64,000 nt of DNA from Flavobacterium stagni (lineage in GTDB: Bacteria > Bacteroidota > Bacteroidia > Flavobacteriales > Flavobacteriaceae): the NCBI RefSeq assembly GCF_004122105.1, contig NZ_SBKN01000005.1, forward strand, positions 186,001-250,000, given 5' to 3'. The first letter of the stretch is position 1, and each line of letters begins with the position of its first letter. Both the position numbers and the translations under genes were made by a program. The notes beneath the pieces were generated by a model, which worked only from the letters and a program-made list of their open reading frames with translations, did no database searches and was not told the DNA's origin. Below are positions 1 to 9,233 of this stretch, one piece after another.

Positions 1-807
1 GCGAACTTACGTCGCGAGAACAATGAAATTACGTATTTACGTCCGGATGCAAAGTCGCAAGTAACTTTGGAATATTCAGACGATAACAAACCCCAACGTA
101 TTGACGCGATTGTGATTTCGACCCAACACGACGACTTCGATCAAGAAGAAGCGATGTTAGCAAAAATCAAGAAAGACATGATTGAAATCTTGATTCCACG
201 TGTGAAAGCAAAATACCCACAATACGCTCATTTATTCAACGATGACATTACGTACCACATCAACCCTACGGGTAAATTCGTTATCGGTGGACCTCACGGA
301 GATACGGGATTAACAGGTCGTAAAATCATCGTAGATACTTACGGTGGAAAAGGGGCACACGGTGGTGGTGCATTCTCTGGAAAAGACCCAAGTAAAGTAG
401 ACCGTTCTGCAGCGTATGCTACGCGTCATATTGCAAAAAACTTGGTAGCTGCTGGATTGTGTGATGAAGTTTTGGTACAAGTATCGTATGCGATTGGTGT
501 AGCGAAACCCACTTCTATCAACGTAAACACTTACGGTACGGCTAAAGTTGACTTAAAAGACGGTGACATTAGCAAAATTGTAGAAACGATTTTCGATATG
601 CGTCCGTACTACATTGAACAACGTTTAAAATTACGTAACCCAATTTACAGTGAAACGGCTGCCTATGGCCACATGGGACGCACGCCTGAAGTCGTGACTA
701 AAACCTTCAAATCGCCTGATGGACAATCGAAAACCGTAGAAGTTGAATTGTTTACTTGGGAAAAATTAGACCACGTTGAAAAAGTAAAAGCGGCTTTTAA
801 TTTATAA
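1..807 (+). CDS. metK: S-adenosylmethionine synthetase, 3' part
   Basis: Makes S-adenosylmethionine from methionine and ATP in the cytoplasm. The reading frame is open from base 1, so this is the C-terminal 268 residues of a protein usually about 380-420 residues long; the TTG at 67 is an internal leucine codon, not a start. The ATP/metal-binding signature [13 protein letters not shown] and the glycine-rich loop [14 protein letters not shown] are both visible, followed by the conserved ATRHIAKN and YAIGVAKP segments. The 5' end lies outside the window. The gene ends at a strong bidirectional hairpin shared with the convergent outer-membrane protein gene. The identification is very secure; only the missing N-terminus limits it. 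Confidence 0.97.
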   Translation, partial: ANLRRENNEITYLRPDAKSQVTLEYSDDNKPQRIDAIVISTQHDDFDQEEAMLAKIKKDMIEILIPRVKAKYPQYAHLFNDDITYHINPTGKFVIGGPHGDTGLTGRKIIVDTYGGKGAHGGGAFSGKDPSKVDRSAAYATRHIAKNLVAAGLCDEVLVQVSYAIGVAKPTSINVNTYGTAKVDLKDGDISKIVETIFDMRPYYIEQRLKLRNPIYSETAAYGHMGRTPEVVTKTFKSPDGQSKTVEVELFTWEKLDHVEKVKAAFNL

Positions 808-827
808 TACTTAGTTATTACGTTCAT

Positions 828-862
828 AAAAAAACCTGACTTTAACGAGTCAGGTTTTTTGT
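828..862. terminator. Bidirectional intrinsic terminator
   Basis: A 10-bp stem (AAAACCTGAC / GTCAGGTTTT) with an 8-base loop is flanked by A-runs on the left and T-runs on the right. It lies between the convergent stops of metK and the minus-strand barrel gene, and can end transcription from both sides. Confidence 0.9.
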
Positions 863-864
863 TT

Positions 865-3570
865 TTATAAGTTGTATTTCAACGTAAGCATTACATAACG
901 CGGCTGTACAAAATATTGCGAATTGGTTACTCGGAATTGGTCAAACGAGTTATCATTCAGCGCCTTGGTGTTCAAGATATTCGTTGCTGAAACTTTATAT
1001 TCCCATTTGCTGTCTTTCTTTTGGTAGGTGAAACTGGCCGACAAGAAATCGTATTCATTATCGACGGTTTTATCGCCGTTGTAATAATGATAGAATTCAT
1101 ATTCTGACACCAAAGAGAACGCATCCAAGAAATAGTATTCCAAACGCACAAAAGGTTTGTCGGTAAAGAATTTCGTTTTACTTCGTGGGTTTTCAAATTC
1201 GCTAATTGAATAAGTGTAACCAATTTCTAAATTGGGCACTTTTTTGTAGTTGGTTGCCAATTTAATCGTGTGGTTTTGAGCGATACTTTTCGATAACGCA
1301 CTTGTTCCTCCTAAGAAATTATAAAACTTCGACCAGTTAACATTGGTTGAAAAAGACGCTTTGTAGTATTTATAAAACGAACGACCGTAAGAACCCGCTC
1401 CACTTAAGGTTTCATCCACATAATTGTAATTGTTCAACGGGGACGAAATTTGATTCACGCCGCTAAATACTGTTTGCGATTTAATCGCATCTATACTTCG
1501 GGTGTAGTTAATGAAGCCCGAAATATTTTCGAAATTGAACATGTTGTATTTGAAATACCGCAACGAATGGGTTTGCGCCATGGCATTTTCCAAACGGCGG
1601 TTTCCACTTGACAAACTGCTGTAATTGTTCAAAACATAGCCTTCAGCCAATCTTGAAATATCCGTAAATGTATTGGTAATGGCAAAATTATAAGTAAGCG
1701 TTTCTGCCTTTTTGATTTGGTAAAGGGCGAAGAAATCAGGTAAGATACGCGTAAAATTTTGCTTATAATCGGAGCCCAACTGCACATTGTTCATGTTGTA
1801 ATAATGGAAACTTACCCCCGGATTGAACGTGAATTTTTTGTACAACATTTTATAATGTACCCCTAAAAATACATCGTTGAAATTGTAGGTTACCTTATTG
1901 TTGTTCTCGGGCGCTGTTAAATTATTGACTGAACCGTTGTCCAAAATTTGATAAATCGCCGAATTGAAACTTTGGTACGAATACGTGTTACCAAGAGTAA
2001 GATTCAAATTCGCTTTTGGGGTAACCATATAATAGTAATCCACTTTGGCATCCACTTTATTGGTTTTCACCAAACGATTCTGACTGTAATCGTTGCGGGA
2101 TTGCGGAATATAGCCATTCAATGCAAAAGGTTGTGTGGCCAAATTAGCATTGTAAAAAGGATCTTCATTTTGATACAAATGCTGCAATTCAAAGGCAATC
2201 ACGTGCTTTTCAGAGGGCGTACTGTAAATGGCAAAATTCTGATTTACGGAAGTCGGCTGTTGGTTTTTGGCTGTATTAATATTTTCATCAAAAGAAAATG
2301 TTCCCGACATGGTATTCCGATTCAAATTCCCATTTTCAAGTTGGTCGGAACGCTTTGCCAAAATATCATAATCCATTTGAAATTTGGTGCTTGGCTTATA
2401 ACTCGCACTTCCTTTCATCAACCCAAATTTGCTGTTTTGCTTGGATAAATCGGTGGTATTAGCGATGGTATTGTTGGCGAAATTGGTCGTATTGGTTTGG
2501 GTTAGCATTTCTGTTTTCGAACCCGAATAAATTCCGAAACCACTTATGGTCCATGCTTTAGAAGGATTGATGGCAAAATTCACGGCACCAAATTTAGTAT
2601 CTATACTTTTAGCACGGTTGTTGCGCAACATGGCAATTCCGAGGTCATTCGAACCCACATTAAAGCTACTTCCTCCTTTGGACATCATGTTTCGAAAGCC
2701 ACCTGTCATTTTAAAATAATCTTGAATGGTCAAGGGCAATTCCCCAATATTATTGATATTGGTAATCACATTGATGCTGTATTTGGGATTGTAATAAAAC
2801 AACTTCGGGTTAACGTTGTAGCGATCGAACTTAGTTTGGGGTTGGAACCCGCCTGAAGCCGTTACATCACCAAACCAGAAGTTTTTCTTACCTTCTTTCA
2901 ATTTGATGTTCATCGCCACATTATCTTGGTTGTTTTCTACGCCTTTAAGAATCGAATTTTCATTGTAATTGCGTAACACTTGTACTTTATCAATGGCATC
3001 GGCGGGAATGTTTTTCACCCCAAGTTTGGTGTCACCATCAAAGAAATCTTTGCCTTCCACCATTAATTTAGTTACTTTTTTTCCTTCCACTTCCACTTCT
3101 CCGTCGGCATTGACTTCAACACCGGGGAGCTTTTTCAAGACATCTTCCAACTTGCGTTCTGTACCGTTTTTAAACGAATCGGCGTTATACATGATGGTAT
3201 CACCTTTGATGGAAACGGGCATTTCTTTGATGATTTCCACGCCATCCAACTGAATTCCGCCGGGTTCCATGGCCACGTTTTGGGTCATGTTCTCGGACTT
3301 GGTTTGCAAAGTGATTTCTTTGTTTTGCATCCCGATGTAACTCAATTTGAGTACATAAGTCGTATTGGCTTTTAAAGTCATGGCAAATTTCCCTTTATCA
3401 TTGGTAATGGCATAGGAATCGACGCCTTTGGTTTCTTGATTGACAGCCATAATGTTGGCCATTTCCAAAGGTGTTTTTCCCGATTCAGTAACCGTTCCTT
3501 CAACACGAATGTTTTGCGCAAAAAGGATTCCTGAACTACAAAGTAGTAAGAGGTAGTATATATTTTTCAT
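865..3570 (-). CDS. Outer-membrane beta-barrel protein with carboxypeptidase-regulatory domain (TonB-receptor-like)
   Basis: A 901-residue predicted outer-membrane protein. Residues 1-18 form a signal peptide ending at FAQ. Residues about 22-100 look like a carboxypeptidase-regulatory/CNA-B-like fold (VEGTVTESGKTPLEMANI). Residues 110-230 resemble a plug-type region (GVEVNADGEVEVEGKKV). The rest is a long barrel rich in alternating aromatic and polar residues, ending in a strand with terminal aromatic residues (VMLTLKYNL). This architecture matches the 'outer membrane protein beta-barrel' relatives of TonB-dependent receptors. It lies 23 bases downstream of a GLPGLI-family gene on the same strand, so the two are probably co-transcribed. 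The substrate is unknown; no SusD-like partner is present, which argues against a polysaccharide-utilisation pair. Confidence 0.85.
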   Translation of the reverse strand: MKNIYYLLLLCSSGILFAQNIRVEGTVTESGKTPLEMANIMAVNQETKGVDSYAITNDKGKFAMTLKANTTYVLKLSYIGMQNKEITLQTKSENMTQNVAMEPGGIQLDGVEIIKEMPVSIKGDTIMYNADSFKNGTERKLEDVLKKLPGVEVNADGEVEVEGKKVTKLMVEGKDFFDGDTKLGVKNIPADAIDKVQVLRNYNENSILKGVENNQDNVAMNIKLKEGKKNFWFGDVTASGGFQPQTKFDRYNVNPKLFYYNPKYSINVITNINNIGELPLTIQDYFKMTGGFRNMMSKGGSSFNVGSNDLGIAMLRNNRAKSIDTKFGAVNFAINPSKAWTISGFGIYSGSKTEMLTQTNTTNFANNTIANTTDLSKQNSKFGLMKGSASYKPSTKFQMDYDILAKRSDQLENGNLNRNTMSGTFSFDENINTAKNQQPTSVNQNFAIYSTPSEKHVIAFELQHLYQNEDPFYNANLATQPFALNGYIPQSRNDYSQNRLVKTNKVDAKVDYYYMVTPKANLNLTLGNTYSYQSFNSAIYQILDNGSVNNLTAPENNNKVTYNFNDVFLGVHYKMLYKKFTFNPGVSFHYYNMNNVQLGSDYKQNFTRILPDFFALYQIKKAETLTYNFAITNTFTDISRLAEGYVLNNYSSLSSGNRRLENAMAQTHSLRYFKYNMFNFENISGFINYTRSIDAIKSQTVFSGVNQISSPLNNYNYVDETLSGAGSYGRSFYKYYKASFSTNVNWSKFYNFLGGTSALSKSIAQNHTIKLATNYKKVPNLEIGYTYSISEFENPRSKTKFFTDKPFVRLEYYFLDAFSLVSEYEFYHYYNGDKTVDNEYDFLSASFTYQKKDSKWEYKVSATNILNTKALNDNSFDQFRVTNSQYFVQPRYVMLTLKYNL

Positions 3571-3593
3571 GTTTGTCTTTGAAATGAATAAAA

Positions 3594-4538
3594 TTAACGT
3601 CCCATTCTGAATTCCATACGGTTTCCTCCAGGGCCGCTATTCATCTCACGCATTTCCTCCATTTTTTTGAGTACGATATCGTCGTATTCTTTTTGTTTCA
3701 CCTCTTTCCCATTGGTAGGTGCTTTGATTTCGACTTTGTCTTTGGAGTTCAATACAATTTTTGAACACAATACAATCGTCTTTCCATCATTCACTTCCAA
3801 AATCAAACCGGGCAAGCCCCAATATCCTTCCGGACCTTGATTAATAGGGATTTCAGGCGTATACCATGCGGTGATGGTAATGTCTTTGGGAAGATCAAAA
3901 TCTTCCATAAAATTGGTACGGGTTTCTTTCTTCTCTGTGGTTGCCGTTGCATCTTTTGCTCCATCTTTGGGAGTTTCTGTTGTTGTTGCTGGTTTTTCTT
4001 CCGCTTTTTCTTCTTTCTTCTTGGGTCGGAAATTGCGGAAATCGGTTTTGCTTGCTGGAATGATACAAGTCGCTTTCATGCAATTGTAACCGCCAATTTG
4101 TTTGGTTTCCCCAGTCATTTGCCACTTGTAATGCGTCAAGGTATCTTTCACCAAAAACTCTTTCCCCATAAACTCTTTGTCTACGGTATACATTTGGTCT
4201 TTGACATTTTTATAATACGTTCCTCCGCCGCCCATCACAGAGGCCATCATACGGAAACCGCCATTGCCTTGTCCGGGTGCGTCTAATTTTTCTTCTTCTT
4301 TATAAATGGAAGCTTGACGATCGAAATTAAGCACAAATGTTTTTTCAAACATTTTCTTCATGCGCTCTTCAATCATTTTTTGCATTTCTGGGGTAATGTT
4401 TTTATTCCCTTCAAAACGGGATTTGAAATCGGCTGTACTTGTTTTGGATTCGTACACCGCCATCCCTTGAAAATCTTTTTGTGCCCAAATAGTTGTAGAA
4501 CAAAAAAGTAGTGATGCAAAAAGAAAAAACTGTTTCAT
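3594..4538 (-). CDS. GLPGLI family protein
   Basis: A 314-residue secreted protein with a signal peptide at residues 1-19 (ending WAQ). It contains the family hallmark: GYWGLPGLILEV, about 70 residues before the C-terminus. Residues about 170-215 are a low-complexity KKEEKAEEKPATTT segment, a hydrophilic insert within the fold. GLPGLI proteins are Bacteroidota-specific and often sit next to a TonB-receptor-like gene, as here. Their biochemical role is not established. It is the first gene of a probable two-gene minus-strand operon. The upstream region has only a weak match to the -7 element near 4562-4569, so I do not mark a promoter. Confidence 0.9.
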   Translation of the reverse strand: MKQFFLFASLLFCSTTIWAQKDFQGMAVYESKTSTADFKSRFEGNKNITPEMQKMIEERMKKMFEKTFVLNFDRQASIYKEEEKLDAPGQGNGGFRMMASVMGGGGTYYKNVKDQMYTVDKEFMGKEFLVKDTLTHYKWQMTGETKQIGGYNCMKATCIIPASKTDFRNFRPKKKEEKAEEKPATTTETPKDGAKDATATTEKKETRTNFMEDFDLPKDITITAWYTPEIPINQGPEGYWGLPGLILEVNDGKTIVLCSKIVLNSKDKVEIKAPTNGKEVKQKEYDDIVLKKMEEMREMNSGPGGNRMEFRMGR

Positions 4539-4658
4539 TATTTTAGTTGTTTAAGGAAAACAAATATGACGAAATACCCGCCAATTTGTTACCAAGGTTT
4601 TGTTAAATTCAACCTTTGGACATTTTTATTATCAAATGGTTTAAAGTATCTTAGCCGT

Positions 4659-5447
4659 ATGCTACGTCACCTCATTATTGTACTTTTTCTTTTTCCTTTC
4701 TCCATTTGGAGTCAGGAACTTACACTTACTGTTGAGAAATTGGATGAACGACCTCTTACAGCGGATCAATATTGGGGATTTGACGGATTGGGAAATTACT
4801 TTTACAGCACCAACACTATTGTCTATAAAGACAACGGCACTTCAAAAATTCAATACCAAAATTTACCTCTGGGTCCTATAAAATCGGTGGACTTAACCAA
4901 CCCGTTACGGCCCGTTGTTTTTTACGAACAGTTTAATACGGTGGTGATTTTGGACAATTATTTGAATGAAATCCAAACGATTAATTTTTCAAATACGACT
5001 CCACCGCTGGTTGTGAATGCAGTGGGCATGTCGAATCAAAACCGTTTGTGGGTATACGATAGCTTGCAACAGCAAATAGGCTTGTTTAGTTTGACAACTA
5101 ACACCTTTACACCAATTGGAAATCCGATGCAAGGTATTTGGCTTTATGCCCAATTTTCATTCAATTCCTTACAATGGATTGACGCGCAAAACCATTGGAA
5201 AAGCGCCTCAATTTATGGTCAAATCGCAGATTATGGTGTTGTTCCCAGTGGACTCGTTCAATTTATAGAAGAAAAAAACTTCTTTTACATTGAAGCGGAT
5301 CATCTGTACTATAAATCCTTTGAAACAAACAAAACCTACAAGGTCGAAATTGTTGAGAAATCCATCAAAAAAATATATTGTAAAGAACAAATTTTATCTA
5401 TTTTTACGGACAAAGGAATCACAAACTATAAAATAACATTACCGTAA
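4659..5447 (+). CDS. Secreted hypothetical protein upstream of deoxynucleoside kinase
   Basis: A protein of 262 residues when started at the ATG at 4659, chosen because the first residues then form a clean signal peptide (MLRHLIIVLFLFPFSIWSQ). An upstream in-frame ATG at 4566 would place 31 unrelated residues before that signal. The mature part is rich in beta-strands with recurring FGLGNYF / DNYLNEI / NRLWVYD patterns, suggestive of a beta-propeller or another all-beta periplasmic fold, but I recognise no named family. Its stop overlaps the start of the kinase gene (TAATG), so the two are translationally coupled. The conserved pairing may be positional only; a role in nucleotide metabolism cannot be inferred for an exported protein. 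Confidence 0.75.
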   Translation: MLRHLIIVLFLFPFSIWSQELTLTVEKLDERPLTADQYWGFDGLGNYFYSTNTIVYKDNGTSKIQYQNLPLGPIKSVDLTNPLRPVVFYEQFNTVVILDNYLNEIQTINFSNTTPPLVVNAVGMSNQNRLWVYDSLQQQIGLFSLTTNTFTPIGNPMQGIWLYAQFSFNSLQWIDAQNHWKSASIYGQIADYGVVPSGLVQFIEEKNFFYIEADHLYYKSFETNKTYKVEIVEKSIKKIYCKEQILSIFTDKGITNYKITLP

Positions 5448-6061
5448 TGCATATTGCTGTAGCAGGAAATATTGGCGCTGGAAAAACTACGTTGACGCGT
5501 TATTTAGCGAAACATTATAAATGGGAACCTCACTATGAAGATGTAGTTGACAATCCCTATTTGGACGACTTTTACCACCAAATGGAGCGTTGGTCGTTCA
5601 ACCTTCAAATTTACTTCTTGAATAGTCGTTTTCGTCAGATTTTACAAATTCGCGAAAGCGGTAAAAAAATCATACAAGACCGTACCATTTACGAAGATGC
5701 GCATATTTTCGCGCCCAACTTACACGCGATGGGTTTGATGACCAATCGCGATTTCGAAAACTACAGTTCGTTGTTTGAATTAATGGAAGCCTTGGTGAAA
5801 GCACCGGATTTGATGATTTATTTGCGCAGTTCGATTCCGAATTTGGTGAAACAAATCCACATGCGCGGTCGCGATTATGAAAATACCATTTCCATTGATT
5901 ACCTCAGCCGTTTGAACGAACGCTATGAAGCTTGGATTCAAACCTACGACAAAGGAAAATTATTGATTATTGATGTGGACAACATTGATTTTGTGAATAA
6001 TCCCGAAGATTTGGGGACGATTCTCAACCGCATTGACGCTGAAATCAACGGTTTATTCTAA
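5447..6061 (+). CDS. Deoxynucleoside kinase
   Basis: A 204-residue cytoplasmic kinase that phosphorylates deoxynucleosides for dNTP salvage. The P-loop GNIGAGKTT is at residues 7-15, the QDRTIYEDAHIF segment corresponds to the DR(S/T) substrate-binding motif of the dNK/dGK/dCK family, and the arginine-rich MRGRDYE is the lid region. Length agrees with bacterial dNKs (about 200-220). The start codon overlaps the preceding gene's stop by one base. Substrate preference (dA/dG, dC or dT) cannot be read reliably from the sequence. It is followed by an intrinsic terminator. Confidence 0.93.
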   Translation: MHIAVAGNIGAGKTTLTRYLAKHYKWEPHYEDVVDNPYLDDFYHQMERWSFNLQIYFLNSRFRQILQIRESGKKIIQDRTIYEDAHIFAPNLHAMGLMTNRDFENYSSLFELMEALVKAPDLMIYLRSSIPNLVKQIHMRGRDYENTISIDYLSRLNERYEAWIQTYDKGKLLIIDVDNIDFVNNPEDLGTILNRIDAEINGLF

Positions 6062-6079
6062 AACCAAAAAAATACTCCC

Positions 6080-6106
6080 AACCTGCTTCACGGCAGGTTT
6101 TTTTTA
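6080..6106 (+). terminator. Intrinsic terminator after deoxynucleoside kinase
   Basis: A 7-bp stem AACCTGC / GCAGGTT with a 6-base loop is followed by eight T residues. It overlaps the 3' end of the convergent mannosidase gene. Confidence 0.85.
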
Positions 6107-8569
6107 TGGTAAGGTATCCCAAAGACTTTTCACTATCAACGAGGAAGTAAGCGGTTTGTCAAGCGTAATGTACTTGGTTTCCCCGGGAAGCAAATCAAAA
6201 TAATTATCGCTAAATAGCACTTTTTCAGAGCTGATTAATGCTACATTTTTCGCAAACACATCGGTTTGAATGGCAATCGTAGTGGCATTGATTTTTTCTA
6301 ACGAAATTCGAGGTTTTTGCAATTGCAAATCTTTAGGAGCAACTCCTGTATAAATTGCATTTAGTTGCATTTCAGGCGCTTTGAAATTAATTTGTAAAAC
6401 GACCGTTCCGTCTAATTTTGGCCAATCGGTTTCTTTTTCTAAGGGTATTGTGTTAACACCATTGGCCGACATTGTCGCGTTTAGTCGTTTCTCTTTTAAC
6501 AGCACACCACGCATCGAGAACCATCTGAGTTGGACTTCTCCCTCATGAACAGTATCTGCATCATTAATCAAATTAATTTCTAATGCATTGTCTTTCCATT
6601 TTGGCACAATCAATTGCGGAGCAAAACTTCGTTTCACTTGATACTGCGCGGCTTTCCAATGGCCAAAATAATCCATCGAACTCCAGGATGTCACCGGCCA
6701 ACAATCGTTCAATTGCCAATACAAACTCCCCATGCAATAGGGGCGGTTGCGTCGATGGGTTTCAATGGCTTTTTGCAAACCGTAAGCTTGTAAAAGTTGT
6801 GAAACGTAAACGTAATTTTCAAATGAATTGGGGTTTTGGTAATCCCGTTGCAGGTAGTTTTCAATAGTTTCAAAACCCGTACGATGTTTTTGATGGTGAC
6901 GAATGGCTTTTGAGGTTAGTGCTAACGGTTCACCATCTGATAAAATGCTTAATGTTTGAAGTGAAGGCATCCCTTGAAAACCGTATTCGCTCATGAATCG
7001 GCCCACTTTTTTATCATAGCTTTCAAAAGGTTCCAATCCCCACCACACGCCCCAATAATGGGAATCGCCTTGGGTCAGACTCTCCTTTTTTCCCCAACCG
7101 ATAGACGGCGAGGATGGCCAATACCGGTTTTCATTCGAAGGCAATAATCGACTTAACGTATTGGGTATTCGTTGGTGAAACAACTGCTGATAATCCTTCC
7201 AAATTCGGGCAGAATCTTGAGAAGTATACTTGTACTGTTTTTGCCAACCCCAATTGTGCCATCCTTCGTCGCTTTCGTTATTGCCACACCATAATGCTAG
7301 GGAGGGATGGTTTTGTAAACGCTTGACCTGATCTTCGACTTCCTTTTCAACCGATTGCAGGAAGGGTTCATCACCCGGATACATGGCGCAAGCAAACATA
7401 AAATCCTGCCATACCAAAATCCCTTTTTCATCACAAGCGGCATAAAACGCATCATCGGCATAGACGCCTCCACCCCAAACGCGCAGCATGTTTTGATTGG
7501 AAAGTCGGGCATTCTCTACCAAAGCTTCCCATTGTATGGTAGTCGTGCGCGGCACAAAACTATCGGGAGGAATCACATTCGAACCCTTCATAAAAACGGG
7601 TTGCCCATTGAGTTTGAAGTAAAAACTTTTCCCTTGGGCATCAGGTTCCTGAACGAGTTCGATTGTGCGGATACCTATTTTAAGTTCCCGACTATCGCGT
7701 ACTTTTCTTTTTTGTTCAAGGGCAATCGGAATGGAATATAAATGAGGTATACCCAAACCGTTGCACCACCATAATTTGGGATTTTCAATAGTTATAGGAA
7801 AATCAACGACCGTAGTCCCGGGCTGCACTTGAACCTTACGTTTTTGATGATTAACCAAGAGCGTTACTGTTGTTTCTTTGCTTGCTTCCAATGCCACGTG
7901 AACAATAACTTCCGCTTGTTCTTGAGTGATATTTTTTTGTTCGTGAAACACATGCTGAATGCGCACATCGTCCCACAACTGCAATTTGACAGGCTTCCAA
8001 ATGCCACAAGTTACCAAGCGCGGCCCCCAATCCCAACCGAATTGATAGGGCGCTTTTCTAGCAAAAACGCGATTATCATCCGGGAGTTGATAGGGTAATT
8101 TTTGGGCTAATGCATTGGTTCGTTGCACTGCTGATTTAAACTGAATTTTTAAATGGTTTTGCGCTTTCGCGAAAGGTTTTATATCCACATGCCAGGTGCG
8201 AAACATATTATCCGCATCGAGCAAGGATTGGCCATTTAAAAAAACCGAGGCATAGGTATCGAGGCCTTCAAATAGGAGTTCGATATGCTCCTTTTGGAGT
8301 TCGGCATGGGTCAACACAAATTCGGTTTCATACACCCAATCTTCGTTTTCAATCCACTGCACCTCTTTTTCATTGGATTGTAAGAAAGGATCGGGAATAC
8401 GTTGGTTGGCGAGCAAGTCGGTATGAACAGTTCCAGGAACCGTCGCTTTTAATTTTTCATTCTTTCCCCATTGATGAACTGTCCATGACAACTGACTCAA
8501 GTCTTTTTCCAGTACTTGAGCGGTGAGTCCGATTGACCAAAGAAGAAAAAACAACCACTTTTTATGCAT
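6104..8569 (-). CDS. Beta-mannosidase (GH2)
   Basis: An 821-residue exported glycoside hydrolase that should cleave terminal beta-linked mannose, for example Man-beta-1,4-GlcNAc of the N-glycan core. A signal peptide covers residues 1-18 (ending TAQ). The GH2 sugar-binding jelly roll is at about 20-200, immunoglobulin-like domain at 205-305, TIM barrel at about 310-620, and C-terminal beta domains after that. In the barrel MLRVWGGGVY is the family signature, CGNNE places the acid/base Glu at 432, and MSEYGFQGMPS places the nucleophile Glu at 528. It is the last gene of the N-glycan operon and its start overlaps the end of cutC by 8 bases. Length fits the family. Confidence 0.95.
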   Translation of the reverse strand: MHKKWLFFLLWSIGLTAQVLEKDLSQLSWTVHQWGKNEKLKATVPGTVHTDLLANQRIPDPFLQSNEKEVQWIENEDWVYETEFVLTHAELQKEHIELLFEGLDTYASVFLNGQSLLDADNMFRTWHVDIKPFAKAQNHLKIQFKSAVQRTNALAQKLPYQLPDDNRVFARKAPYQFGWDWGPRLVTCGIWKPVKLQLWDDVRIQHVFHEQKNITQEQAEVIVHVALEASKETTVTLLVNHQKRKVQVQPGTTVVDFPITIENPKLWWCNGLGIPHLYSIPIALEQKRKVRDSRELKIGIRTIELVQEPDAQGKSFYFKLNGQPVFMKGSNVIPPDSFVPRTTTIQWEALVENARLSNQNMLRVWGGGVYADDAFYAACDEKGILVWQDFMFACAMYPGDEPFLQSVEKEVEDQVKRLQNHPSLALWCGNNESDEGWHNWGWQKQYKYTSQDSARIWKDYQQLFHQRIPNTLSRLLPSNENRYWPSSPSIGWGKKESLTQGDSHYWGVWWGLEPFESYDKKVGRFMSEYGFQGMPSLQTLSILSDGEPLALTSKAIRHHQKHRTGFETIENYLQRDYQNPNSFENYVYVSQLLQAYGLQKAIETHRRNRPYCMGSLYWQLNDCWPVTSWSSMDYFGHWKAAQYQVKRSFAPQLIVPKWKDNALEINLINDADTVHEGEVQLRWFSMRGVLLKEKRLNATMSANGVNTIPLEKETDWPKLDGTVVLQINFKAPEMQLNAIYTGVAPKDLQLQKPRISLEKINATTIAIQTDVFAKNVALISSEKVLFSDNYFDLLPGETKYITLDKPLTSSLIVKSLWDTLP

Positions 8570-9233
8570 TCGATTCCTTTTTTAAAGCTATAACTTCTTC
8601 AGGGTTAGCGATGGTTCCTCCATCCGTAATTGCCGAAGAATGTACAAAATGCACACCTGTTGTATTTACAATTTGCCGAACATTGGAAGAACGTAGTCCG
8701 CCACCGGGCATGATGGCAATACGATTTGCTGCTTTTTGTTGCATTGCTTGGAGTTCGTGTATTCCTTCTACCACATTGGCTTTTGTTCCTGAAGTGAGTA
8801 TTGTTGTAAAGCCACAATCGATGATTTGTTCCAAGGCGGTTTCCCAATTAGACACACGGTCAAAAGCACGGTGAAACGTACACGGAATGGGATGCGCTAG
8901 TGCGACTAATAGTCGGTTGCGCTCTTCATCCAACGTTTCATCTTCCTTTAAAATTCCGAATACCAAACCATGGACTTGCAATTTTTTAAAATCCGTAATA
9001 CTGCCTTTCATAGCCTGAAATTCTGCATCGGTATACACAAAATCACCCCCTCGTGGCCGCACCATCACATAAACAGGAATGGGCACTTGGGTCAGGACTT
9101 TTTGTGTGGTTTCTAAATCGGGAGTAGTTCCTCCTACTTCGATTCCGTCACACAATTCGATGCGGTCGGCACCGGCTTGTGCAGCGAGAATAGCCGATTC
9201 GGGATTAAAACAAGCGATTTCGAGTTGGATCAT
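8562..9233 (-). CDS. cutC: CutC family TIM-barrel protein
   Basis: A 223-residue soluble protein with no signal peptide. The CutC signatures are ADRIELCDGIEVGGTTP near the N-terminus, VRPRGGDFVY in the middle, TFHRAFD, LTSGTKAN, and MPGGGLR followed by VHSSA. The family is named for copper homeostasis in E. coli, but that phenotype is weakly supported, the fold is an enzyme-like TIM barrel, and no Cys/Met/His copper cluster is apparent here. The gene overlaps the glycosylasparaginase stop (ATGA) on one side and the mannosidase start on the other, so it is firmly embedded in the N-glycan operon. I infer a role in handling a released sugar or glycosyl-asparagine product. Family assignment is secure; function is open. 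Confidence 0.93.
   Translation of the reverse strand: MIQLEIACFNPESAILAAQAGADRIELCDGIEVGGTTPDLETTQKVLTQVPIPVYVMVRPRGGDFVYTDAEFQAMKGSITDFKKLQVHGLVFGILKEDETLDEERNRLLVALAHPIPCTFHRAFDRVSNWETALEQIIDCGFTTILTSGTKANVVEGIHELQAMQQKAANRIAIMPGGGLRSSNVRQIVNTTGVHFVHSSAITDGGTIANPEEVIALKKESNA

Noticed and set aside
1948..2448. Open frame of 166 codons on the plus strand inside the outer-membrane barrel gene
   Set aside because: It lies antisense to a well-supported gene, has a composition typical of a shadow frame (many Ile/Arg/His) and no recognisable domain or start signal.
3837..4286. Open frame of 149 codons with a hydrophobic Phe-rich segment, antisense to the GLPGLI gene
   Set aside because: The Phe run is the complement of the Glu/Lys-rich low-complexity segment of the GLPGLI protein; no independent coding evidence.
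865..4538. Possible SusC/SusD polysaccharide-utilisation pair
   Set aside because: The barrel protein is followed by GLPGLI rather than a SusD lipoprotein, and no glycan enzyme is linked to it.
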